From: Pirellulales bacterium
GTDB taxonomy: Bacteria; Planctomycetota; Planctomycetia; Pirellulales; JAEUIK01
Assembly (NCBI GenBank): GCA_019694455.1
Contig: JAIBBY010000004.1
Coordinates: 97,659-161,658 of the forward strand
DNA length: 64,000 nt
Reading direction: 5' to 3'
In this document: positions 9,305 to 18,700 of the stretch, in pieces
Numbering within the stretch: the stretch's first letter is position 1
Layout of the letters: each line of letters begins with the position of its first letter
The notes under the pieces: model-generated
Seen by the model: the letters and a program-made list of their open reading frames with translations, nothing else
Databases searched by the model: none
Told to the model about the DNA's origin: nothing
Position numbers and translations under genes: made by a program

Positions 9305-10228
9305 ATGAGAGCCCTGATTGGCGTGGATGGTTCCGCCGGCGCCGTCGAGGCGGTGCGTCAAACGGCTGCGCTATTGTCGGCCGATGGCGATTCCATCACC
9401 CTCTATTTTTCGCCTCCAGAGATTCGCTTGCCGCGACACTCCGTTCACGTGACCGACTTGGCGGACCGCGCCCGCCAGGCGCTGGCTCGCTCAGTGTTCG
9501 ACGAAGCGCGAGCGCTGCTGCCGGAGCGGCTACGGTCTCGTGTCCAGACCGTAGTGGGGGGCGGAGACCCGCGCGACGAGTTGCCGCGACTAGCAGAGGA
9601 ACTCGGAGCCGAGTTGATGGCCGTCGGCGCGCGCGGCGTTGGGCCGATCCGCGCCTTGCTCATCGGCAGCGTCTCGCAATCGTTGGCGCGCCACGCACCG
9701 CAGGCGCTGCTGGTCGCTCGTCGCAAGCCAGGCAAGGCCAGCGGGGGCGGCCACCGTGTTTTGATGCCCGTCGACAACCTCCCGGCCGCGCAGCGCGTGG
9801 TTGAGATATTGCATCGGCTGCATTGGCCGGCCGATTGTTCCGCCCGACTGATGCATGTGGTGGAGTCGCTCTTGGGCGGTGAACTGCCCAACTGGCTGGT
9901 CGAGGGGACAGAGCGCGCTCGCGACGAAGAATTGGCCCGCGCCTATCTCGCGGAGATCGAGCAGCGCAAGCGGGACAAGTTTCGCGAGTTGTCGGAGTTC
10001 CGCCCGCAACTGCCCAAGCCGTTTGCGGCCGAGCCGCCGATCGTGCTCGAGGGATATCCCGCCGAACAAATCCTAGCCACTGCCGCCGCGGACAACGCCG
10101 ATCTGCTGATCATGGCCTCGAAGGAAAGTGGCGGCCTGGCTCGCTGGGTGCTTGGCAGCACCGCCGAGCGCGTGCTGACGCATGCCCCGTGCTCGGTGCT
10201 GTTGGTGCGTCTGCCTGAACATGGCTAA
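9305..10228 (+). CDS. Tandem universal stress protein
   Basis: Protein of 307 aa with two Usp domains, about residues 1-140 and 150-307. Both keep the ATP-site pattern: ARGVGPIRALLIGSVSQSL in the first and ASKESGGLARWVLGSTAERV in the second. AGGAG at 9291-9295 lies 9 bases before ATG 9305, which decides the start over an upstream in-frame codon at 9272. Third gene of the Usp-hemerythrin-Usp group; it ends 12 bases before the stop of the convergent methyltransferase gene. Confidence 0.92.
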   Translation: MRALIGVDGSAGAVEAVRQTAALLSADGDSITLYFSPPEIRLPRHSVHVTDLADRARQALARSVFDEARALLPERLRSRVQTVVGGGDPRDELPRLAEELGAELMAVGARGVGPIRALLIGSVSQSLARHAPQALLVARRKPGKASGGGHRVLMPVDNLPAAQRVVEILHRLHWPADCSARLMHVVESLLGGELPNWLVEGTERARDEELARAYLAEIEQRKRDKFRELSEFRPQLPKPFAAEPPIVLEGYPAEQILATAAADNADLLIMASKESGGLARWVLGSTAERVLTHAPCSVLLVRLPEHG

Positions 10229-10240
10229 CGGCGCTTGGCG

Positions 10241-11020
10241 TCAATCGGCGATGACGATCCAACCATTGGCGCGGATACGGCCCAGCGCCCAAGGCCGCGC
10301 CAGCGGACGCTGGCGCTCGGCGTCGAGCGGAATGACGCGGGCAATGCGAAATCCGGAACGTCGCAGCAAGCGGCGCATTTCGCCCAGCGAGAACAGGTGC
10401 AGTTGCACATTGGGAATGCCGCGATATTCGAATACTTTGTCGCCTGGCTCCAGGCCGCGGCTTCGTCCGCGACCCAGCAGCGACCCCAGCAGCCACCAGC
10501 GCCCTTGGGGGTCGAACAGGTTCTGCCAACGGTTATGCACATGCAGCGCGAAGCGCCCGCCGGGCCGCAGGATTCGTCGGGCGTGCCGCAACACGCGCAG
10601 GCGATTGTCCAATCCGCGAATCATGCCAAGCGTGTTGAACATGATCACGCAGTAATCGCACGATGCGTCGGCCAGGCAGTCGAGGTCGACCAGGTTGGCC
10701 TGCACGCGATCAATGGGCAGGCTTTCCGAATCCGCCTTTTTGCCAACGATTTGCAGCATGGGATGCGACAGGTCTACGGCCACACCGCGAAAGCCGCGCC
10801 GCGCAAACGCGACCAGCAAACGACCAGTGCCGCAGCCCAAATCGACGATGGCGCCGGGGTGGCGAAATTCGTCGAGCAACACCGACTCGTCGAATGCGAA
10901 AAGCTGGTTGTAGGCGAAGTATTCGTCGTAGTCGTTGGCGATATGATCGGTGCGAGCATAGTCCCACATGCCGCGGCTAACGCCGCGCGGCAGGCGCCAC
11001 TCTGGAACGCTGGAAACCAA
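10241..11020 (-). CDS. Class I SAM-dependent methyltransferase
   Basis: Protein of 259 aa. Motif I is VDLGCGTGRLL, followed by the acidic loop VAVDLSHPML, a post-I SAM-ribose site, and later NTLGMIRGLDNRLRVLRHARRILRPGGRFALHVHNRW-type motifs (shortened here) typical of UbiE/BioC-like small-molecule methyltransferases. Substrate is unknown. Its N-terminus (MWDYARTDHIANDYDEYFAYNQLFAFD) resembles a family of stand-alone enzymes. The gene is convergent with the Usp cluster and lies 56 bases downstream of the subtilase-like gene on the same strand. Confidence 0.82.
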   Translation of the reverse strand: MVSSVPEWRLPRGVSRGMWDYARTDHIANDYDEYFAYNQLFAFDESVLLDEFRHPGAIVDLGCGTGRLLVAFARRGFRGVAVDLSHPMLQIVGKKADSESLPIDRVQANLVDLDCLADASCDYCVIMFNTLGMIRGLDNRLRVLRHARRILRPGGRFALHVHNRWQNLFDPQGRWWLLGSLLGRGRSRGLEPGDKVFEYRGIPNVQLHLFSLGEMRRLLRRSGFRIARVIPLDAERQRPLARPWALGRIRANGWIVIAD

Positions 11021-11076
11021 GTTGATCGCCTATCCAGGCCCAGGGGGAGACACATCGAGAGGCCCGCTGGCCGCTG

Positions 11077-12789
11077 CTAGCGGCGAAACAGGAGCCAGCC
11101 CACCAGGCAGCCGACAAGCGCCAGGACTCCTGCCGCCGGCTCGGGTATGGGCAAGGCCGCGGCGCTTGGCAGTGGCGTGAAATTGTCGGCCCACAGCGTG
11201 TAGTCGGCGCCGTCCACAACGCCGTCGCCGTTAAAGTCGCCATGCCAGAATGGTTGCGGCGATTGCTGGAAATGATCGGCCCAAATGGTGTAGTCGGCGC
11301 CATCGACAATCCCATTGCCGTTGGCATCGCCTTTCAGCACAAGATCAGCGTCCCAGGCCACGGCGAAATCGACTGGTTGATCGGTCGCCACCGTCAGCAC
11401 GTAATGGCCGCTTTGCAGCGCGCGCTGAAAAATGTGCTCGACGTTGTCGATGGTGGAAACACTCTCGTCAAGCATTGCGCCGCGGGTAAAGCCATCAGCG
11501 GCGAAAAGTCGAATGTCGACATTGGCGAGCGAAGGAGTGAATGTGGCCGGATCGCCGCCCGATCCATGCTCGAACTCGATCTGGCGGTTCCAAGTGGCGA
11601 TCGCAGAGAAGGTGAACGCCACATGCTCGGGATCGACGCTGAAGAAGTACTCGCGCTCGCCGGTGGGCAGGATGTTGGCAAAATCCCAGCCTACGCCACC
11701 GACTTCGGCCGCTCCATTGGCGGGTTGCTGGCCAGCGGTCAAAATTTGGTGCGATTCGTCGACATTAAGCTGTCCAGCGCCGTAGCGGAGATCGAGAGGT
11801 TGGGTGGTGGTATGCGACCAGTCGTCGGCCAGACTGGCCGTCGCGCCATCCAGGTCGAATGGCGACTTTTCGGCGCCGGCGAGCAGTACCGCCTTAATCG
11901 TTTCTGATTCGCGGGCGAATGAGTTGCCATTGGCGGAATCGAGCAAAAGCGCCGCCGCGCCTGAGACCCAACTGGTGGCAACGCTGGTATTCACCGCTGG
12001 CGCGACAATATCTGGCTTCGTACGGCCAGCCACGTCGATTGTGCTGGGGCCAAGCGAACTTTGTCCGTCGCTACGTCCCACGGCAATCGCGTTGTAGGCA
12101 TTGCCCAGCACATCTGGCATGGTGGTCGACGCGCCGTTGTTGATGCCCACCGCAGCGACAAAATTATCGCGTTCGATCATATAGTCGAAGCGGCGCAGCA
12201 CGTCGGTGGCGGCGGCGACATCGGGCGCGCTGCCGTCGGTGTAATTGGCGATCCAACTATGATTTTGCACGTCGCGCGTTTCGATGGCCGGCGGCGCCGT
12301 CGATTCCAGCCGCAACACGTCGCTGGAGTACCAATCGTTGGCGTTGTAGATATCGGCCGCAAGCACGCCAGGCGCAAGGCCATCGGCGCCGTAGAAGTTG
12401 CGCGCCACATTGTTGGCGTGCTCCGACACCACGCCGCCACCCGTCTTATCGGTGATGGTCTTGCCCGCGAATTCAGGCAAAAGGTTGTTCACCATGTAAT
12501 CGTTGGTGGAAGTGCGCGGCGCTTCGATCTGCGATACGGTGACGCTGGCGCCGGTGGGCACCGCCGCGCCCAAGCGCGTGACAAGGTCGGTCAAACCAAT
12601 AGCGTCGCGCTCGGCCTGGGTCGGGGCTCCGGCGAGGGCACATGGCGCTAACGGTAGTGCGCTGAGCAGCAATATCAGCAACCAGACAGCCAACAACTTG
12701 CCAGCCGAAAGCAGCGCGCGCCGAGGCGCCGCGTCTGCCTTTGTGGGCGGGCAATGAGCTGGCAGCAACGGCGCACAGCGCTGGGCCAT
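11077..12789 (-). CDS. Secreted subtilase-like protein with dockerin-like repeats and PEP-CTERM tail
   Basis: Protein of about 570 aa. Signal peptide with a hydrophobic core LLAVWLLILLLSALPL. A subtilisin-like domain follows: the His region reads SEHANNVARN where active enzymes have HGTHVAG, and the Ser region reads NTSVATSWVSGAAALL where active enzymes have GTSMAAPHVSGAAALL. The Asp strand reads ASVTVSQIEAP, without the usual DTG. So His and Ser positions are kept but Asp is not. Near the C-terminus are two EF-hand-like dockerin repeats (GDANGNGIVDGADYTIWAD and GDFNGDGVVDGADYTLWAD), then PEPAAGVLALVGCLVGWLLFRR-type tail (PEP-CTERM, sorting by exosortase, split here for length). I chose ATG 12789, which puts the hydrophobic core in the usual place; the frame is open to 12927. 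Confidence 0.75.
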   Translation of the reverse strand: MAQRCAPLLPAHCPPTKADAAPRRALLSAGKLLAVWLLILLLSALPLAPCALAGAPTQAERDAIGLTDLVTRLGAAVPTGASVTVSQIEAPRTSTNDYMVNNLLPEFAGKTITDKTGGGVVSEHANNVARNFYGADGLAPGVLAADIYNANDWYSSDVLRLESTAPPAIETRDVQNHSWIANYTDGSAPDVAAATDVLRRFDYMIERDNFVAAVGINNGASTTMPDVLGNAYNAIAVGRSDGQSSLGPSTIDVAGRTKPDIVAPAVNTSVATSWVSGAAALLLDSANGNSFARESETIKAVLLAGAEKSPFDLDGATASLADDWSHTTTQPLDLRYGAGQLNVDESHQILTAGQQPANGAAEVGGVGWDFANILPTGEREYFFSVDPEHVAFTFSAIATWNRQIEFEHGSGGDPATFTPSLANVDIRLFAADGFTRGAMLDESVSTIDNVEHIFQRALQSGHYVLTVATDQPVDFAVAWDADLVLKGDANGNGIVDGADYTIWADHFQQSPQPFWHGDFNGDGVVDGADYTLWADNFTPLPSAAALPIPEPAAGVLALVGCLVGWLLFRR

Positions 12790-13130
12790 TCGGAACTTGA
12801 TAGACAAGGCAGATATCCGATGAGCTATGCCCCTGGTTGCATCTTGCGCCCCAGGCATGCCGCTGACCAGCCCTGACGTCCGAAATAATCGACATCGAGA
12901 GCAGGAGGTGTCCAGCGCAACGGCCAATAGAGGCTAGTTTGTCTCCGAAGCCGGTGTCAACCGAAAATGTGATTGCTGCTATCGCAAGCTGGGTGCCGCG
13001 TGCCAACCGACTTTTGCGCTTCAGCCAACCGGCGCAAGCATGCGCGTCGCCATCTACCTATACTCAAGTGCCTTCAATCGCCGCGATTTGTCGCGGCCCC
13101 AGCGCCGCCAGCTTTTGCCCCAACACGCTC
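12790..13130. other. Divergent intergenic region, no gene seen
   Basis: About 340 bases between the divergently read subtilase-like gene and the class III PLP enzyme gene. Both reading frames continue open into it, so either start could be further upstream, but no ribosome site or protein-family similarity supports that. No clear promoter pair was recognised. Confidence 0.4.
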
Positions 13131-14489
13131 ATGCCAGAACCAACGGTTGATCGATCCGAGGGAGACGTGAACCTTTCACAGCGGCGGGCCGACTGGCAGC
13201 GCCGAGCTCTCGACGACCAGACGCGAGAAGTGCTCGAAGAAGACGCGCGCTGGTTCTTGCATCAATCGCTGTCCACACCCTGTTTGAACGCGCTGGCTCA
13301 ATCACAAGGCGTGTTCATCGAAGACCTGCAAGGACGGCGCTACCTTGATTTTCACGGCAACAATGTCCATCAGGTGGGATTCGCCAATCCGGCCGTCATC
13401 GCGGCAATCAAGTCCCAACTCGACGATCTTTCGTTTTGCACCCGCCGCTACGCGAATCAGCCGGCGATCGATCTCGCCAAAAAGTTGGCGTCCTTGGCGC
13501 CGGGCGACTTGAATCGCGTGCTGTTCTGTCCCAGCGGAACCGGCGCAATTGGCATGGCGCTCAAGCTTGCCCGCGTGGCTACGGGGCGCTACAAAACGAT
13601 CTCCATGTGGGATTCGTTTCATGGCGCCTCACTCGACGCGATTTCGGTGGGGGGCGAGGAGGTGTTTCGCGGGCGGATTGGACCGCTAATGGCGGGCGCC
13701 GAGCATGTGCCGCCGCCGGGAGAGTATCGTTGCCTGTGGGGCTGCGCCGCGCGCGGCGGCTGCGATCTTAAGTGCGCCGACTACATCGACTATGTGTTGC
13801 GACATGAGGGGGATGTGGCGGCTGTGATCGCCGAGCCAGTTCGCTGTACACCGTATATTCCGCATCCCGACTATTGGCGCCAGGTGCGGGCCGCCTGCAA
13901 CCGGCACGGCGCGCTGCTCATCTTTGACGAGATTCCCACCGCGCTCGGGCGCACCGGCGCCATGTTCGCCTGCGAACACTTTGGCGTCGTGCCCGACATG
14001 CTGGTGCTCGGCAAGGGGCTGGGGGGCGGGATTTTGCCTTGGGCGGCGCTATTGGCCCGCGATGGCCTGAATGTGGCAGCCGACCGCGCGCTAGGGCACT
14101 ACACACACGAAAAGAACCCAGTCTGCTGCGCGGCCGCACTGGCGACGATCGAATTCATCGAGCGCGAGGGGCTCGTGGAGCGTTCGCGGCTGTTGGGCGA
14201 GCATGCTATGGCCGAATTGAAGCGGTTGCAAGCACGGCATTCGCTAATAGGCGATGTGCGCGGAATTGGGTTGCTGTTGGGCATCGAACTGGTCAAAGAC
14301 CGTGCTACGCGCGAGCCTGCCACTGACGCCGCTGAGCAGGTGCTTTACCGAGCGCTCGACCTGGGACTGAGCTTCAAGTTGACGATGGGCAGTATCATCA
14401 CGCTCACACCCGCCCTGACGATCACTCGCGACGAGCTAGACGAGGCGATTGCCATCCTGGACCGCTGCCTGTCTGAGGTTGCCTGTTAG
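13131..14489 (+). CDS. Class III PLP enzyme, PbfA-like aminotransferase fold
   Basis: Protein of 452 aa from ATG 13131. It has the class III aminotransferase layout: FHGNNVHQVGFANP near the N-terminus, CPSGTGAIGMALKLAR (PLP phosphate site), SMWDSFHGASLDAISVGG, LLIFDEIPTALGRTG (Asp that contacts the pyridine N) and VLGKGLGGGILPWAAL (Lys that binds PLP). From memory, the FHGNNVHQVG and WDSFHGASLDAISVGG pattern is that of PbfA-type (R)-1-hydroxy-2-aminoethylphosphonate ammonia-lyase, which would act in phosphonate use. That subfamily assignment is uncertain; no other phosphonate gene was seen nearby. In-frame codons extend to 12939 with no supporting ribosome site. Confidence 0.75.
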   Translation: MPEPTVDRSEGDVNLSQRRADWQRRALDDQTREVLEEDARWFLHQSLSTPCLNALAQSQGVFIEDLQGRRYLDFHGNNVHQVGFANPAVIAAIKSQLDDLSFCTRRYANQPAIDLAKKLASLAPGDLNRVLFCPSGTGAIGMALKLARVATGRYKTISMWDSFHGASLDAISVGGEEVFRGRIGPLMAGAEHVPPPGEYRCLWGCAARGGCDLKCADYIDYVLRHEGDVAAVIAEPVRCTPYIPHPDYWRQVRAACNRHGALLIFDEIPTALGRTGAMFACEHFGVVPDMLVLGKGLGGGILPWAALLARDGLNVAADRALGHYTHEKNPVCCAAALATIEFIEREGLVERSRLLGEHAMAELKRLQARHSLIGDVRGIGLLLGIELVKDRATREPATDAAEQVLYRALDLGLSFKLTMGSIITLTPALTITRDELDEAIAILDRCLSEVAC

Positions 14490-14514
14490 CGATTGATAGA
14501 TCGCTCTGGCAGGC
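14481..14514. terminator. Hairpin between convergent genes
   Basis: Nested stems GCCTG/CAGGC and AGCGAT/ATCGCT around a six-base loop, overlapping the stop of the PLP enzyme gene and facing the end of maf. No T-tract follows on either strand. It could act as a two-way terminator or RNA stabiliser. Confidence 0.4.
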
Positions 14515-14516
14515 CA

Positions 14517-15095
14517 CTAAGCCAGTTCGGCGAGCATCTGGGCCAATAATTCCATGGGCAGCCCCACGACATTCGATTCACTGCCGTCAACGACGTGCAG
14601 CCAGCCGGTGCGGTCTTGATAACCGAATGCGCCTGCCTTGCCTTCCCACAATCCCGAACGGAGATAGTCATCGAGTTGAGTGCTCGAGAGGCGTTCCATG
14701 AGTAGCGTGGTGACGGCCACCTCGACGCGTGGCGGTCGAGTTGGATGATCCCAGAGGCAAAGGCCGCTGTAGACTCGATGTTCGCGACCGCTCAGCAGTT
14801 CCAGCATGCGACGGGCATGCGCCTCGTCGATGGGTTTGCCGAGTATTTGCCCCTGACACTCCGCCACGGTGTCGCAACCAAGGATCAACCCGCGATCGAC
14901 GCGGCTGGTCACATCAGCCGCCTTTTGCATGGCCAGCCGGGCTACATAGGCGGGGGGGCTTTCTCCAGAGCAGATGCCGCATTCGGCGGCGTCGGCCGGA
15001 TGCTGGATGGTGAATTGATAGCCGGCTTCTGTGAGAAGCTGGCATCGCCGAGGGGATCGACTCGCCAGGATCAATTGCGGGGCGAACTTAGCCAT
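14517..15095 (-). CDS. maf: Maf-family nucleotide pyrophosphatase
   Basis: Protein of 192 aa, the usual Maf/YhdE length. Maf hydrolyses non-canonical or modified nucleoside triphosphates to monophosphates. Signatures: LILASRSPRRCQLL (N-terminal phosphate loop), GCDTVAECQGQILGKP (catalytic Asp region), and GKAGAFGYQD followed by SNVVGLPMELLAQM at the C-terminus. The start at 15095 (MAKFAPQLILASRSPR) is preferred to the in-frame one at 15137 because this family begins right at the first beta strand. Confidence 0.93.
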   Translation of the reverse strand: MAKFAPQLILASRSPRRCQLLTEAGYQFTIQHPADAAECGICSGESPPAYVARLAMQKAADVTSRVDRGLILGCDTVAECQGQILGKPIDEAHARRMLELLSGREHRVYSGLCLWDHPTRPPRVEVAVTTLLMERLSSTQLDDYLRSGLWEGKAGAFGYQDRTGWLHVVDGSESNVVGLPMELLAQMLAELA

Positions 15096-15775
15096 GCGCT
15101 GCGTGCTCGCTGTACAAAAACGTATAAATCGCGGCAAAAAATCGTTCGTGGCGCGAAACTTACGCGCACCGGCGAGTGTATCACCTATGGGTCATTAGCT
15201 TAGGTTCGTAGTGTTCGTAAGTAATGATACGACGGTTGGTTGTGAACACTCTGAAATTTTGGAGAAGTCGCGGCCGTTCGTTGACATCGGAAATTGCGGT
15301 GGTCATACTTAGTTCGCTAACTCTCCTCGGCAAAATGGCCTGCAATGCGGCTGCGTTTTCCCGTTCGCGGAAGCGTGGTTCGATGAGCAAGCCGCGGCCT
15401 CTCCCGCAGGGTCGCGTCCGACTCAACTAGTGCCTTTTTCGATCAGCACAAACGTGGTTGTGTCGTATGCGCGCTGTCGGGCAGAAGGGCCGCTAAGCAT
15501 ATTCGTCGCCATTGGGTGAACGAGCCATGCAGCCGAGGCGTCGGAATCAGAGACTCGACTTGTTTGAGACGTGCCGATGTCGAATCGCTTGTCTTTCTCC
15601 CGCCGCTTTCGCCGCCCCTTTGTGTCACAGGCGCACTGGTTGTTTGCCAGTCCTGTCCGCTTTTAGAAGGAATCGCTGCGGCGATCGATCCGCCTGTTCC
15701 CGGTTTTTTGCGTCCCGCCAAGTATTGGCGATTCGCATGCTTGCTTGTTCGTCGTCATTTTAAGGAGATCCGACG
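15096..15775. other. 680-bp intergenic region before the lipid synthase
   Basis: Divergent region between maf and the synthase. An 81-codon open frame (15181-15426, minus) and other short frames here lack ribosome sites and family motifs, so no gene is called. It carries a promoter-like pair at 15281-15309 and the strong ribosome site at 15763-15768. The remaining sequence shows nothing recognisable. Confidence 0.5.
15281..15309 (+). promoter_or_regulatory. Sigma70-like promoter candidate for lipid synthase
   Basis: A perfect -35 hexamer TTGACA (15281-15286), a 17-base spacer and CATACT (15304-15309; four of six bases fit TATAAT) point towards the synthase gene. If used, the leader RNA would be about 460 bases. 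One promoter-like pair in 680 bases can arise by chance. Confidence 0.35.
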
Positions 15776-15778
15776 TTG
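15763..15778 (+). promoter_or_regulatory. Strong ribosome site with TTG start of the synthase
   Basis: AAGGAGAT at 15762-15769 precedes TTG 15776 by about 7 bases, while no ATG lies at a comparable distance. It decides the start of the first synthase gene as TTG. Confidence 0.75.
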
Positions 15779-18700
15779 TCAGCGATCCTGGTCACAAGCC
15801 CTGCCCATCACTGCAATGCCTGGTTGGCGATTGCCGCCGCGCGTGCGGGCGAGATCGGGATTCTGGACCTGGGTTATGGCAGCTTTCCGGAGTCGTCGCG
15901 CGAGGCATTTGAGGAGTTGCAGCGCCACGTGGGCAAGGGGCGCCAATGGGGCGTACGCTGGGATCTATTGAGCGATCGCGCCCGCGATCCGGTGGTGCTT
16001 AAGGAACTGCTATTCGACGTCGAGTGCCCAACCTTGGTGTTGGGGGGATTGATCGGCTCTGGTTTGTCGCTGGCGGAGGTTCGCGAACAAACTCGTTCGA
16101 TGGCCGCGCGGGTGCTGGTGGAGGCCTATACGCTGGCCGACGGGCTGGCGGCGGCCGAGGCGGGCTTCGATGGCGTCATCTTCAAAGGGCACGAAGCTGC
16201 TGGGCGCGTCGGTGGCGAATCGTCGTTCTTGTTGTTGCAGCGGGCACACGGACAGCTGACGATCCCGTATTGGATTCAGGGGGGCCTGGGCCCCGACACG
16301 GCGGCCGCCGCATTTTTGGCCGGCGCCACCGGAATTGTGCTTTCGGAGCAGTTGTGGCTGGCCACCGAATCGCCGCTGGACCCAGTGGAGCAACGCCGCT
16401 GGAAGCAACTCGACGGCAGCGAAACGGCCACAATCGGCGACGACCAGCGAGCTTATCGGTTCTTCACCCGCAGCGGCCGCAGCACCTTTGAAGGCTTGCA
16501 GCGGTCGATCGCGGCGGGGGAGGACTGGGAGGCGTCGCTGCGAGATAACTTGACTACCGCCGCCGGCGATGCGGATCGCTTGGTTCCGCTGGGGCAAGAG
16601 ATAGCCTTTGCACGGCGGCTTGCTGACAAGCACATCAACGTGGCCGGAATTCTGGCTGCGTACAAACGGCACATCGAAGAGAATCTATCACGCGCCAAAC
16701 GCGACAAGGCCCTGTCGCCTCAGGGGCCACTGGCCAAGACGCTTGGCATTCGCTATCCGATCTTTCAAGGTCCCATGACGCGCGTGAGCGACGTCGCTGC
16801 CTTTGCCGACGCGGTGGCCACGCATGGTGGCATGCCATTTCTCGCGCTCTCGATGATGCGCGGCGACGAGTCGCACCGGTTGTTGGCCGAAACGGGCGAG
16901 CGGCTGGGCGACAAGCCGTGGGGCGTGGGCATTTTGGGCTTTGTGCCACCTGAGTTGCGCAACGCGCAGATGGACGCCATTTTGGCGGTGAAGCCGAAGT
17001 TCGCGATCATCGCCGGCGGTCGTCCGAGCCAGGCCAAGGACATGGAGAGCGACGGCATCGCCAGCTTTTTGCACGTACCCTCGCCCGGCCTGCTGGAGGT
17101 CTTTCTCAGAGACGGCGCTCGCAAGTTCATCTTTGAAGGGCGCGAATGCGGAGGGCACGTTGGGCCGCGCTCCAGCTTTTGTCTGTGGCAATCGATCATC
17201 GATGTGCTGGTCGACGCGAACCTCGAACATCCGGATGATGTGCAAGTGGTGTTCGCGGGAGGCATACACGACGCGCTGTCGTCGGCCATGGTCGCCGCGC
17301 TGGCCGCGCCGCTCAGTTCGCGCGGCATGAAGATCGGCGTGCTGATGGGGACGGGGTACCTGTTCACGCACGAAGCGGTGGAATGCGGCGCCATCACCGA
17401 GGAGTTTCAGAAGCAAGCGATCTCCTGCGAGCACACCGTGCTGTTGGAGTCGGGCATTGGCCATGCCACGCGCTGCGTGAGGACCCCTTTCGCGGAAGAG
17501 TTCAATCGCGTCAAGCACGAGTTGATTTTGGCCGGTAAGTCGAGCGACGAGATCCGCATGGAACTCGAAATGCTCAACGTCGGCCGCTTGCGAGTCGCGT
17601 CGAAGGGGCGCGATCGTGGCAGCGATCCGCGGGCTGGTGGACGCAGCGACCTGATCGAGGTCGATGTAGAGACGCAGCGTGAAAAAGGGATGTACATGAT
17701 CGGCCAGGTGGCCGGCCTGCGTCACGAACCACTGCCCCTGTCGCGGTTTCACGACGAGGCCGCCGCCGGCAGCGTGACTTTGCTGGAAAAGCTGGCCACG
17801 CGACGGTTGCCGTGGCAGCGCGGGCCAGAATCGCAGCGCGCCAAGAGCGACGACATCGCGATTGTCGGCATGTCGTGCATGTTTCCGCAGGCGGCGAATC
17901 TGCGCGAGTATTGGCAAAACATCTTCCAGGCGGTCGACGCCGTGGAAGAAGTGCCCAAGGAACGCTGGAACGCCGACGACTATTTCGACCCCGACCGCTT
18001 CGCGCCGGACCGCATTTATTCCAAATGGGGCGGTTTCATCGGCAAGATGAAGTTCGACCCCATGAAATGGCGCATTCCGCCCGCCGCGCTCAAGAGCATC
18101 GAGCCGGTGCAGCTTCTTTCGCTGGAGGTTGCGGCGCGGGCGATGGCCGACGCGGGCTATGACCGGCGCGATTTTCCGCGCGAGCGCGCCGGCGTGATCT
18201 TCGCGGCGGCCGGCTCGCATGACCTGGGTTCGGGTTATAGCTTCCGCACGATGATGCGGAACTATTTGCCGCTGGCCGAAGGATTGAGCGCGGAAGACCG
18301 GGAGCGCATCTTCGCCTCGCTGGAAGATCAACTGCCCGAGTGGACCGAGGACTCGTTCCCCGGCTTCTTGCTGAATGTGATCGCGGGGCGGATCGCGCGC
18401 GAATTCAATTTGAACGGCCCGAACTATGTGGTCGACGCGGCGTGCGCGGCGTCGCTGGCGGCGTTGCACGCGGCGATCGAGCAATTGCGCACGCACACTT
18501 CGGACATGATGTTGGTGGGGGCGGCCGACGCGACGAACAATCCGTTCTGCTATATGTGCTTCTGCAAGACGCACGCGCTGTCGCCGGGCGGTCGCTCGCG
18601 ACCGTTCGACGACACGGCGGACGGCATTGGTTTGGGAGAGGGCATTGCGGTGGTGGTGTTGAAGCGGTTGGCCGACGCCGAACGCGACGGCGACCGCATT

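Noticed and set aside
15181..15426. 81-codon minus-strand frame in the 680-bp gap
   Set aside because: No ribosome site, no recognisable domain and a composition like random GC-rich sequence.
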